NCBI RefSeq assembly: GCF_027579695.1
Contig: NC_083592.1
Location: forward strand, 30,523,961 to 30,587,960
Length of the DNA stretch: 64,000 nucleotides
Source: Neoarius graeffei
Lineage: Eukaryota; Chordata; Actinopteri; Siluriformes; Ariidae
Direction: 5' to 3'
Part shown: piece after piece, positions 56,801 to 64,000 of the stretch
Position numbering within the stretch: position 1 is the first letter of the stretch
Layout of the letters: each line of letters opens with the position of its first letter
The notes under the pieces: generated by a model
The model's input: the letters and a program-made list of their open reading frames with translations, nothing else
What the model was told of the DNA's origin: nothing
Database searches by the model: none
Program-made: the position numbers and the translations under genes

Positions 56801-59800
56801 TGTGCACGCTGTCTTCACGTGTGCCCCAAAAAAAAAAAGTTCAAATTGTTTTGTATATAGTTTATAATGTTGTGTGATCTCAACTCATCTCATCATCTCT
56901 AGCCGCTTTATCCTTCTACAGGGTCGCAGGCAAGCTGGAGCCTATCCCAGCTGACTACGGGCGAAAGGCGGGGTACACCCTGGACAAGTTGCCAGGTCAT
57001 CACAGGGCTGACACATAGACACAGACAACCATTCACACTCACATTCACACCTACGGTCAATTTAGAGTCACCAGTTAACCTAACCTGCATGTCTTTGGAC
57101 TGTGGGGGAAACCGGAGCACCCGGAGGAAACCCACGCGGAGAACATGCAAACTCCGCACAGAAAGGCCCTCGCCGGCCCCGGGGCTCGAACCCAAGACCT
57201 TCTTGCTGTGAGGCGACAGCGCTAACCACTACACCACCGTGCCGCCCGTTGTTGTGTGATATTAATGATAATATTGTGGGAAAACTACTTTGCACGGACG
57301 TTCATTTAATTTATTCTATCGTCATTTTGTTTGTTCTATTTTTGTGTATTTTATGTATTTATCTGTTTGTCTAGTTGTATCTATTTTTCTAATAATAATA
57401 TATTTTTTGCATTAATAGTTTGTTTTTTCCTATTAAAATAATCTTGTGTTCTTGTTATAACTTTATCTATTTATCTGACTGTTTAGTTGTATCTATTTTT
57501 GTTACAATTTCAATATTTTTAATATAGAAAGTTTGTTTTTTTCTATTAAAATGTTCTTGTGTGATAACTAGTTCTTGTATTATATTTATTGTAGTTGTAT
57601 CTATTTTGTATCTCAGACTTAAATATTTTTGTAAAACAAGTGTTTTTCTATAAAATATTCTTGCGTTCTTGATAACTATGTTCTTGAGTGGGTTCTTTTA
57701 CAGAAAAGCCGTTCTGCATGGACATTCATTGAAGCGCTCATTGTTTTTTAATGGTTATTTATGAGCGTTTAGGGGTTACAATAATGTAAGTCTAGGTTGC
57801 TTTATATAAAAGGTATGTCCAGAAATATTGATGTCACTGTCTAAGCAGAGGGATCTGTCTTCTTTAGACGCTGTCTTCTTAAAACTGAATAAATATTTAA
57901 AAAGAGCCAAATGAGCCAGTCTTTTGAACGGCTCTTTTCAAAGAACGGATCACAAAGATGCGGATCCCATCAAAGAGCCATAAATCCCATCTCTAGTATA
58001 TATATGCATATGCATAATTGTATATAATATATATGCATAATATGCATAATTATGGGTGTCTGTGTACATATGGATATGTGTATAGTTATAGGTATGTGTC
58101 TATGTATGTACTGTATGTACGCATTGTATGTGTGTATATATGCATAACATAAGTATCTGTATATATGATTTGATTTGGTCGATATTATACCATGTTGGTA
58201 TGTCTTGGTATGTTAGTATGTTTTCTTTTTTGTTGTTGCTTTTGTTTTCTTTTGTATATATAGTTTATTATGGCGGAAAGTGACGTTTGATTAGTGGTGG
58301 TATAGCGGGTTAGGGTTTGATAAGTTATTTACTTCTTCCTAATCCTTTCTGAACATTATTATGTTACTGCCTTGCGGCTATGCTATTCTGTTTGTTTATG
58401 ACGATGTTTTGATTATTGCATTTTTTATTTTTTTGTTTTGTTTTTTTATATCTTCTTTACTGTTCAGAATAAAGCAATCAAATCAATATATACAGTACTG
58501 TTCTTAACCATTTGGTAACACTGGGCATACCTAACAACCTGTGTTCTCTCTCTCTCTCTCGAGTTACACATCAATCCTGAGATTCCAGTGATACTAGCTT
58601 CTCCTGCTCCTGCCTGATCCATCCTGATGCCCTACTTCTGGCTGGAGTCTCATCATATTGCTCCTGTGATGGATGGCCCCATATGGACAGTCTAAAAGAT
58701 ACACTTTGAAGATGGCTCTGGACACATATGCCGCTTTTCCATTACAAACGCGGCTGAGCCGTGCCGTGCTGAGTCGAGCTGAGTCGGGCTGAGCGGGGCT
58801 ATTGAAGTTGCATTTCGACTACAACCGCGCTGAACCGTGCTGGCTGGAAGTGGGTGGACACATTGGGTGGAGTTAGCGAAAGTGGGTGGAGGTCACGTGA
58901 TGTCGTTAAGCAGCGCAAACAGTGACATCAGTGACAGTGGCGGAACAAGTCAGAGCCGGGCCGGGGGCGGGGCAAATGACCGGGCCCTTTATTAAAGCTT
59001 ATCATAACATCATTTTAGGTTACAAAATGTCCGCAACTGCGGTGTTTACCAATTTCAACACTACCAGGTGCAACTATGTTATTTAGTAGTACATCAAGTC
59101 CTTCAAACGAACATGTAACTCAGAAACAAAAAACATTAGGATACTGTACATGGCTCATAATAAAACATCAATAGCCTATACTGCGCACATTATTTGAAGG
59201 GCATACGAATGAGCGCTCAGAGGTTGCAACGGTGACAGGAAGAGTCAGAAATAAAAGGAGGGCGGTGCAAACCTCACTGAATGCACTGTGTTTACCAATT
59301 TCAACACTACGGGGTGCAACTATGTTATTTTGTACATTAAGTCCTTCAAACGAACATGTAACTCAAACAAAAAAACATTCGGCGACATACTGTACATGGC
59401 TCATAATAAAACATCAATAGCCTACTGCGCGCATTATTTGAAGGGCATACGACGAGCCTTGCGCTCCGCGAACTCGTCCACGATGCTCTGTCACTGATTC
59501 AGTGATCTTTTCAGCGGTAGTCTCACGACCCGGATAGTAAACAATAAACATGGAGGACATGGAGTCGTTAGTGTTGCTGGTCTTGGTGCTGTGGCTTGCT
59601 GTCACCGACAACGCCAACAGATACTGGCAAGAGCGTATAGATGAGGCGAGGCGCATAAGGCTTCAGAAATTCTCGTAATTCATAATTATTCTTCTTCCGG
59701 GTTTGCGGTGTTTACAGATCCCAGCGTGCTCGCGGGGCGTGTGTGGGCATGTGAGGACACTCCTCCTCACCAATCAGTGCACAGGGGAGTGTCTGCTCAC

Positions 59801-61217
59801 GCCCCCAGCCTCACTCGGCACGGTTTGGCTCGCTTCAGCCCCACTCCAAAACGGTGCGAGTTTTAGGGGCTAAGCAGGGCTGAAGCGAGCTGAGTCGTGC
59901 TGGTTTTTGGTAGTCGAAACGCGAGCCGTGTCGGGCTGAAGTGAGCTGAAGCGAGCTGAAGTGAGCTGAAAAAGGGTAGTGGAAAAGGGCCATTACAGTT
60001 TTGCTACGATGGTTCAGGACTACAATTGACATGATAACTTTAGGACTGCGGTTGTCATGAACGGTTTTGCACTCAAGTTTCCATCAATGTACAGTTGATA
60101 ACTTCAACAAAATAGACTTCATGCTAAAACTATAAGGAATTTCCTGGTTACACAGTTGTACATTGTGACTATCTAGGACACAGTTACAGAAGCAAGTTAT
60201 TTATAATCATGCTATCTTTTATCACTCAAATGGGGATGGGTGTCCTTTTGAGTCTGGTTCCTCTCAAGGTTTCTTCCTCATGTCATCTGAGGGAGTTTTT
60301 TTCTTGCCACTGTCACCTCAGCCTTGCTCATTAGGGATAAATAAATTTATTAGGAATAAAATTACCTCATAAGTCTATTTTTCTCTAAAGCTGCTTTGCG
60401 ATAATGTCTGTTATTAAAAGAGCTATACAAATAAACTGATTTGACTTGAAAGGATGTTCAGTATGTGCATCATAGTCTTTATAATTACAGCAGCAGTTGT
60501 TAGGTACAAGGCTACAGTTTAAGATTATCCAGTGAAGCAAGAGTGAGACTTGTCTATAAACTGTTTCTGGAACTGCACATCTTTTGGGGTTTCCATGTGG
60601 GACCAGAGCATTCTTTATATACCAGAACATAATTTACTAATAAATCACATGCATATCAGTAAATAAAACATTGTGAAATTAAAAAAAAAAAAACACTCTG
60701 GAAGGATCCTTTCCCTTCCCCTGCATAGGGCCAATTCTTCTTCTTCTCTAGATTGGCCATAGATATCAACAGTTTTTCCGGTGACTTTAAAGGGTTCCTT
60801 ATGGCACCTAAAAATAAATTATAAATGACTGAACCTAGACTTCAGGATCAGTCCACAACAGCATTAGGCCTTGGCATCTTTCCATCTGTTCAATAAATTG
60901 ACTACTTTGGATAAACTTCCACATAATTCAATATTTAAAACTGTTCCTTTGTTTACCTTTGTCAAAACAAATAACAGAGTAGCCTAAGTTATCATTAATG
61001 CATTTATGCTTTCAAGCATCTGCGATCTCACCTTGCGGTTGTGGCAGAACTCATATCCATCTTGCTTGCATTCGTGGGAGCGGATAATGAGCTGCAGGTT
61101 GTGTTTGTTTAAAAAGTTCTCAGTCACATTGGGGCCCCAGTAACAGCCTCCACCACGAACATTATTCGGGACACAGCCGTCTTCAGTCATGGGGTCACTC
61201 CACAGCAAGTCCAGGAT
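41862..61217 (-). CDS. ppef2: EF-hand protein phosphatase PPEF2, C-terminal six exons
   Basis: PPEF proteins are Ser/Thr phosphatases of the PPP family with calcium-binding EF-hands, expressed mainly in sensory neurons and photoreceptors. Exons on the minus strand: 61217-61032, 53143-53001, 52512-52406, 46379-46216, 42350-42263 and 42118-41862 (stop TAG). All junctions are GT-AG and all phases agree, giving about 314 residues of the roughly 750 expected. The first two exons hold the end of the catalytic domain: [10 protein letters not shown], the metal-ligand histidine in IIRSHECK, then [18 protein letters not shown]. Then come a degenerate EF-hand ([15 protein letters not shown]), one with Asp at position 12 (DTDNSGLISFED), and a canonical one ([12 protein letters not shown]). 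The segment between EF-hands resembles PPEF2 more than PPEF1. The IQ motif and most of the phosphatase lie beyond the right edge. It is convergent with scarb2. Confidence 0.92.
42622..43015. mobile_element. Small terminal-repeat element with internal duplication
   Basis: The 14-bp inverted ends TATCCCCTGCTGGC (42622-42635) and GCCAGCAGGGGATA (43002-43015) are perfect. The interior is two tandem copies of a unit of about 175 bases, sharing gaaattcctccaaaaattg, tcctgc-aagtttcgtg and similar words. No coding sequence. It lies in a ppef2 intron. Confidence 0.75.
43485..44771 (+). mobile_element. hAT transposon with BED-finger transposase remnant
   Basis: The ends CAGTGATTCTCAAACTGTGG and the mirrored AGTTTGAGAACCACTG (44756-44771) are Charlie-like hAT termini, with the perfect 8-bp duplication CTCTAGAG (43477-43484 and 44772-44779). 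At 1287 bases it is a deletion derivative. Confidence 0.93.
43790..44520 (+). pseudogene. hAT transposase (ZBED5-like), truncated
   Basis: 43790-44182 is open and encodes a basic linker then a BED zinc finger: [37 protein letters not shown] frameshift at a poly-T run near 44150-44160 moves the rest to another frame: [56 protein letters not shown] follows, then [16 protein letters not shown] with the first catalytic Asp. The remaining catalytic and dimerisation domains are deleted. This layout matches the ZBED5-like group of hAT proteins. Confidence 0.85.
46040..46215 (-). other. ppef2: ppef2 intron remainder, nothing recognised
   Basis: Short intron sequence between the Tc1 element and the exon ending at 46216. 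Confidence 0.6.
46456..46655 (+). repeat. tRNA-derived SINE, different family
   Basis: The head catggcctaatggttagaga has a tRNA-like A box, and cagtttgattcc is a B box. Then come cccttgagcaaggcacctaa and the end cgctctggataaga-agtctgctaaatgcc, a tail frequent in teleost SINEs. It lacks the V-SINE centre. Confidence 0.75.
46660..47127. other. ppef2: ppef2 intron, nothing recognised
   Basis: No repeat ends or coding sequence seen. Confidence 0.5.
47759..50736 (+). mobile_element. 5'-truncated L2-type LINE
   Basis: Flanked by the perfect 7-bp duplication TACTGTA (47752-47758 and 50737-50743). It starts inside the endonuclease region and ends cgctatataaataaacttgc with a cttgccttg tail. It is 2978 bases long. 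Confidence 0.92.
47800..50470 (+). pseudogene. L2-type LINE endonuclease/reverse transcriptase
   Basis: The frame order is an endonuclease part (IYRPPRH, LIISGDF then [26 protein letters not shown]), a linker ([20 protein letters not shown]), then reverse transcriptase: [65 protein letters not shown], and the catalytic YADDTQIYF. The C-terminal part includes [27 protein letters not shown] and [16 protein letters not shown]. Frameshifts (near 48100, 48940, 49425, 49750, 49900) and stops disable it. The RLHWLPV-type motif and tail place it in the L2/CR1 group. Confidence 0.9.
50923..51977 (+). pseudogene. Tc1-like transposase, one frameshift
   Basis: From the ATG at 50923 the frame gives [20 protein letters not shown] with [13 protein letters not shown] (first DNA-binding domain), [20 protein letters not shown] (second), and [14 protein letters not shown] (first Asp). 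It breaks by a frameshift near 51450-51500. It resumes with [24 protein letters not shown] (second Asp) and [11 protein letters not shown] (Glu), and stops at 51975-51977. It is the best preserved of the three Tc1 transposases here, with one main lesion. Confidence 0.92.
52513..53000 (-). other. ppef2: ppef2 intron with a second miniature-element end
   Basis: tttaagggaaaatccaccga near 52698-52717 resembles the outer element's left end at 47128. The matching right end is not evident. Nothing else recognised. Confidence 0.4.
53220..53440 (-). repeat. LINE 3'UTR fragment, reversed
   Basis: The reverse complement reads agttcctctcaaggtttcat, gggagtttttccttgcccc and gtaaagctgctttatgac, the 3'UTR of the LINE family seen at 40 kb and 60 kb. 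Confidence 0.6.
53500..55040 (+). pseudogene. LINE A endonuclease/reverse transcriptase, decayed
   Basis: Readable pieces are [17 protein letters not shown] and [20 protein letters not shown] with [13 protein letters not shown] (endonuclease end). Then come [16 protein letters not shown] and [20 protein letters not shown] (linker), [20 protein letters not shown] and [12 protein letters not shown] (reverse transcriptase), and [20 protein letters not shown]. Many stops and frameshifts are present, and the YADD region is deleted. Confidence 0.85.
55105..56300 (+). pseudogene. LINE B reverse transcriptase, C-terminal half
   Basis: Begins [20 protein letters not shown] and [16 protein letters not shown] (first catalytic Asp), then stops. 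Further on: [33 protein letters not shown] (catalytic FADD), [20 protein letters not shown] and [14 protein letters not shown]. After a TAG near 55888 come [18 protein letters not shown] and [18 protein letters not shown], with the last stop at 56298-56300. The FADDT and NKLSLNxxKT pattern belongs to a LINE group distinct from LINE A. Lesions are few, so it is younger than LINE A. Confidence 0.88.
56583..56632. repeat. 18-bp inverted repeat with 14-base loop
   Basis: ggtgcctatttgtctgat is followed after 14 bases by its exact complement atcagacaaataggcacc, inside the hAT element. Confidence 0.85.
56879..57247 (-). repeat. V-SINE, innermost of a four-level nest
   Basis: A complete reverse copy. 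The 10-bp duplication GTTGTGTGAT is at 56869-56878 and 57251-57260. Confidence 0.9.
59043..59458. repeat. Tandem duplication, period about 246 bp
   Basis: The segment from tgtttaccaatttcaacact to atttgaagggcatacga occurs at about 59043-59210 and again at 59289-59454 with few differences. Confidence 0.85.
59550..59678 (+). pseudogene. Short frame, possible transposase start
   Basis: A 42-codon frame, [20 protein letters not shown] then [15 protein letters not shown], ending FS and stop. A hydrophobic head followed by a basic helix resembles the N-terminus of some Harbinger-type transposases, but there is no catalytic part. It may be meaningless. Confidence 0.25.
60441..61031 (-). other. ppef2: ppef2 intron, nothing recognised
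   Basis: An A-rich run near 60680-60693. No gene or element ends seen before the exon at 61032. Confidence 0.5.
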
Positions 61218-61814
61218 CTGCACAACATACGCAACATACGGTAAATGCAAAAACAAAAGTACTTCTCTTTTACCATAATAAGGAGACTAAGCTTGCTAAG
61301 TTTTCCATTGCCCAGGTGGTGTTTATTAATAGAGAAAAATAAAGGGCCAAATTTAGAAGCAAAATAGAAGCAAAATTGTGTAACACTATTTTAGGCTCTG
61401 AAAAGTTTTCAGTGATGCCAACAAACTGGTAAAGGCCTGGTAAGTTCTAAACCAACAAAAAACATGTTTACAAGCCTGTCCATTACAAGTATCAAATGCT
61501 GCACTCCAAACCTACATTAACAAAACAAGTATATACACAATGCAAACACATATTCTACACTCTGACAATTCTAGAAACCAGGACTGAAATATACCATGCT
61601 TATTTAAAAACAGAACATATCCAACATTTTAAATAGAAAAGTTATACTGAAAAGTGTATCGTAAATGGGAAGAACAAAGGAAGTGGTTTCTTATGGAGAT
61701 TCTTAACAAAATCTTGATTCAAAAACTTAGGAACGTGACGCAAGCCATTTGATGAACCTGTGAAATTTGATGAACATTTGATAAACCCTGACTTAGTTGT
61801 GTTGTGAAGTAATC
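61218..61814 (-). other. ppef2: ppef2 intron, nothing recognised
   Basis: No upstream ppef2 exon, repeat end or other coding sequence found. Confidence 0.5.
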
Positions 61815-62040
61815 TACCATACACTATATAGCCAAAAGTAAAGTGGACACTTGACCCTCACACCCACATGTGGTTCTTCTCCAAACTGTTGCTACAAAGT
61901 TGGAAAAACATAATTGTCTAGATTGTCTTTGTATGTATGGAAAAAAGTTATCTTCCTCTCTTACTGTTTAGTCTTCCCCCCACCTTCCTCATGTAATGCA
62001 ACCTCGGGATTGTGAAAGGCGCTATAGAAATTTAACTGTC
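61815..62040 (+). repeat. Transposon-end and LINE-tail remnants
   Basis: acactatatagccaaaagta with gtggacacttgaccctcaca resembles the terminal region of a common fish mariner-type repeat. gtgaaaggcgctatagaaat near 62012 resembles a LINE 3' tail. Both are fragments. Confidence 0.45.
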
Positions 62041-62265
62041 AGTATTAGTATTGAGAACGACAACGCAGAACAAACTACAAACATGGCCGCCCAAGACTAC
62101 AATGCCCATGAGCCACAGCGGTGTATTGAACACAACTGAAGTTCATCATCAATCAGCACTACGCTACTTAAACCCCTCTCACACAAATACTCACTGGGGG
62201 GGGGGGGGGGGGTGAATGGTCAGGAGTTGCTTGTGGGAAGGGACAGAGTAGGAAGTGTGGGATAG

Positions 62266-63330
62266 ATGAATCTGAGTGCGGGTTTGGTGAGGATGGGGGT
62301 CCCAAGCGTAAAAAAATCAAAGGGGATTAATAACAGTATTAATGAGAATATAGATACATCGGTGAGGAAGGAATCGTATAAGGTATTTATTACGTTGGTT
62401 AAAGACGGTGATTCGTTTATGGGTTGGAGTCCTATCCAGTTGACGAGGAAGGTGTATGAGGAGTTAGGAGAAGTTGTGCGTGCCATTAAAACAAGGAGTG
62501 GGTCACTTCTGGTAGAATGTATGGATGAGGCACAATTAATGAGAACAGTAAAGATGACTAAATTTGCTGAGCAGAATGTAAAGTGTGTGGTAGGCCGGGA
62601 TAAAAAACTGATTAGGGGAGTAATAACTGGGATCCCTGTTGAGGATTCAATGGAAGACCTAATGGGTAGTATTAGAAAGGTCAAAGTAAAAGAGGCTAAG
62701 CGCCTAAAAATGAAAAGGGATGGGGTGTTGAGCGACAGTCTGTCAGTTTTGCTTACGTTTGATGAAATCATGCTTCCCCAAAAAGTGTTTATAGGGTTTA
62801 TGAGTTTTGATGTAAGGGCGTATATCCCTCCTCCATTGAGATGTTTCAAGTGCCAAAGGTATGGGCATATAGCAGCAGTATGTAAAGGGAAATTAAAATG
62901 CAGTAAGTGCGGAGGAGAACATAATTATGGTGAATGTGCGGAAGGGTCAATTCAAAAATGTTGCAGTTGTGGTGGTAATCACAGTGCAGCGTATGGAAGC
63001 TGTGAGGTGTATAAACGAATGAGAGAAGTTCAGAGAATTAAAGTTGAGCAAGGAAAGTCTTATGCCGAGGCAGTTAAGCAAGTTCCTAAACCAGTTAATG
63101 TGGCAAAGAATGATAATGGCAGATCGAAAGGAGAGTGCACGACATGCAGAAAGATTCAAGAAGATTCACTGATTGTTAAGAAACGGGACTTTGTGTTTTT
63201 TATGGCCGATGTCATTAATAAAGCGGCTCAAACAAGTAGCAGAACAGACAGGATTAAAATCATAGTTGTCTGCCAGGAAGCTTTTGAACGTGCAAGGGCT
63301 GGAATGGACAAGTGTTGTGGATGCTCTTAA
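62266..63330 (+). CDS. LINE ORF1, gag-like zinc-knuckle protein
   Basis: A 354-residue intact frame. ORF1 proteins of this kind bind the element's RNA. Residues about 35-150 form an RNA-recognition-like region. After PPPLR come three cysteine-rich knuckles at about 192-250: CFKCQRYGHIAAVC (CX2CX4HX4C), CSKCGGEHNYGEC (CX2CX3HX4C), and a third with CCSCGGNHSAAYGSC. A coiled, charged stretch (YKRMREVQRIKVEQGKSYAE) and a Cys-rich end (CCGCS) follow. This arrangement is found in I/Nimb/Jockey-like LINEs. The ATG at 62266 is the first in frame after the leader. No lesion is visible. Confidence 0.85.
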   Translation: MNLSAGLVRMGVPSVKKSKGINNSINENIDTSVRKESYKVFITLVKDGDSFMGWSPIQLTRKVYEELGEVVRAIKTRSGSLLVECMDEAQLMRTVKMTKFAEQNVKCVVGRDKKLIRGVITGIPVEDSMEDLMGSIRKVKVKEAKRLKMKRDGVLSDSLSVLLTFDEIMLPQKVFIGFMSFDVRAYIPPPLRCFKCQRYGHIAAVCKGKLKCSKCGGEHNYGECAEGSIQKCCSCGGNHSAAYGSCEVYKRMREVQRIKVEQGKSYAEAVKQVPKPVNVAKNDNGRSKGECTTCRKIQEDSLIVKKRDFVFFMADVINKAAQTSSRTDRIKIIVVCQEAFERARAGMDKCCGCS

Positions 63331-63372
63331 TGAACAAGATGCTACTGTTGAGGAGTCCTCTCTTTATCAATC

Positions 63373-64000
63373 ATGTTCAGGACCTTTAGTATCGTATTAA
63401 TGGTGTTGCATATCCTTCAATGGAATGCAAGTTTGATTTCCAATGGCCAGGAATTTAAGAAGTACATTGAGAATCTTGATGTAATGCCTGATATTATTTG
63501 CATTCAGGAATCCTGGCTGATACCTAGGCTGGACTTTGTTATTAAAGGGTTTATTTCAGTGAGAAGGGACAGGGACTCTGGTATGGGTGGAGGTGTTGTT
63601 ACCTTCATTCAGAGGGGGGTACAGTTTAGGGAGGTAAGGAAATAGAGATGACATGGAATATATTATTGTTGAAGTTTGGTGTGATGTTGGTAGAGTTTTA
63701 ATTGTTAACTTTTATAATCCTTGTAGGCAGTTGGAAATGAGATCACTTGAAGAAATTTTTAAGGATATGTCTAGGAAAATAATTTGGTGTGGTGACTTTA
63801 ATGCACATAGCACTTTATGGGGGGATAGGGATGATGGTAATGTCTTGGAGGAGTTCATGGGTGAAGAAGGATTAGTTTGTATAAATGATGGGTCTGCCAC
63901 TAGGATAGACATTTCCAGAGGGACAGAATCAGCAATAGATTTGACCATAGTTTCCAGGGATATGGCTGATAAGTATGGGTGGGAGGTGCTTGATAGTAAT
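63373..64000 (+). pseudogene. LINE ORF2 endonuclease, frameshifted, cut by window edge
   Basis: The apurinic-type endonuclease starts HILQWNASLISNGQEFKKYI, with the catalytic Glu in ICIQESWL, then RRDRDSGMGGGVVTFIQRG. A stop at 63643-63645 marks a frameshift. The following codons are open in another frame through VNFYNPCRQLE, IWCGDFNAHSTLWGDRDDG (catalytic Asp and Asn) and ESAIDLTIVSRDM to the edge. The single frameshift makes the copy inactive unless it is a sequencing error. The reverse transcriptase would lie to the right. Confidence 0.85.

Larger units (their letters stand above)
56388..57995. mobile_element. hAT element inside LINE B
   Basis: The left end TAGTGTTGTGACGTTCGCGA and the right end (reverse complement TAGAGATGGGATTTATGGCT) lie between perfect 8-bp duplications GTATATAT (56380-56387 and 57996-58003). 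The subterminal gaacggctc words occur at both ends. The transposase is largely gone; a short frame near 56580 ([12 protein letters not shown]) may be a BED-finger scrap. A V-SINE sits at 56879-57247. Confidence 0.85.
55099..58484 (+). mobile_element. LINE B, 5'-truncated, inserted in LINE A
   Basis: Flanked by the duplication AATATATAC (55090-55098 and 58485-58493). It starts inside a reverse transcriptase and ends ttcagaataaagcaatcaaa. Its 3'UTR holds a hAT element. Confidence 0.85.
58730..59991. mobile_element. Terminal-repeat element (Harbinger-like?) in LINE A
   Basis: The left end GCCGCTTTTCCATTACAAAC is mirrored at the right, whose reverse complement reads GGCCCTTTTCCACTACCC. Both ends continue with G+C-rich arms built of gctgagc/gagctgaag repeats. 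The interior has a 246-bp-spaced duplication and a 42-codon frame. The class is a guess from the GGCC-type end and short frame; no clear target duplication is seen. Confidence 0.6.
53500..60440 (+). mobile_element. LINE A (L2 type) with nested insertions
   Basis: A decayed LINE whose coding part (53500-55089) resumes as 3'UTR at 58494 and ends ctatacaaataaactgattt with gacttgaaa. It was interrupted by LINE B (55099-58484) and later by a terminal-repeat element (58730-59991). An internal deletion joins the middle of the reverse transcriptase (ccacaaggt, about 55020) directly to the 3'UTR (tctggctctcccttttagtt). It fills most of one ppef2 intron, antisense to the gene. Confidence 0.85.
62196..64000 (+). 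mobile_element. LINE 5' half with gag-like ORF1 and endonuclease
   Basis: After a run of 17 G (62196-62212) there is a short leader, then an open ORF1 (62266-63330) and an endonuclease start (63373 onward) running off the window. It lies in a ppef2 intron, antisense to the gene. ORF1 is unbroken over 354 codons, so the insertion is relatively young. Confidence 0.85.

Noticed and set aside
61218-62195. Further upstream ppef2 exons
   Set aside because: No segment translating to PPP motifs such as GDxHG, GDxVDRG or GNHE was found on the minus strand to the window edge.

Overview
This is vertebrate nuclear DNA, almost certainly from a ray-finned fish. The evidence is two multi-exon genes with GT-AG introns whose proteins belong to vertebrate families, plus a dense load of typical teleost mobile DNA: V-SINEs of the HE1/DANA type, Tc1-like, hAT and Harbinger-like transposons, and L2-type LINEs. 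An otophysan such as a catfish would fit the SINE type, but I cannot fix the species.

Layout. 1-6.9 kb: upstream intergenic DNA with a broken SWIM-finger exon, old transposons, a GC-box/CCAAT-rich promoter-like patch (5.04-5.33 kb) and a minisatellite. 6,994-25,985 (+): scarb2, encoding lysosome membrane protein 2 (LIMP-2, CD36 family). All 13 coding exons can be placed with matching splice phases, giving a 530-residue product; its 3'UTR probably runs to an AATAAA at 29,325. 29.4-41.8 kb: intergenic, almost wholly mobile DNA. It holds two fold-back elements, a LINE ORF1 remnant, a broken P2X7-tail-like gene, a Tc1 element, many SINEs, and a hAT element enclosing a LINE tail. 41,862-61,217 (-): the C-terminal six exons (about 314 residues) of ppef2, an EF-hand protein phosphatase, running tail-to-tail toward scarb2. 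Its 5' exons lie beyond the right edge. 62.2-64.0 kb: the 5' half of a LINE inside a ppef2 intron, opposite to the gene.

How the parts relate. Human SCARB2 and PPEF2 both lie at 4q21.1, so this pair probably reflects conserved synteny; nothing suggests shared function. The remaining sequence is a readable record of insertions. Target-site duplications (TSDs) let many be ordered, with nests up to four deep: LINE A contains LINE B, which contains a hAT, which contains a V-SINE at 53.5-60.4 kb. Other nests are a hAT inside a Tc1 transposase gene (43.1-46.0 kb), a LINE inside a Tc1 inside an outer terminal-repeat element (47.1-52.3 kb), and a hAT plus a SINE inside a larger terminal-repeat element in scarb2 intron 11. 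No RNA gene, CRISPR array or prokaryotic feature is present. I found no wholly new system. The best leads are the unusual LIMP-2 tail, the Harbinger-derived element with two remnant genes, the fold-back elements at the scarb2 3' end, and the transposon ending 24 bases from an exon.
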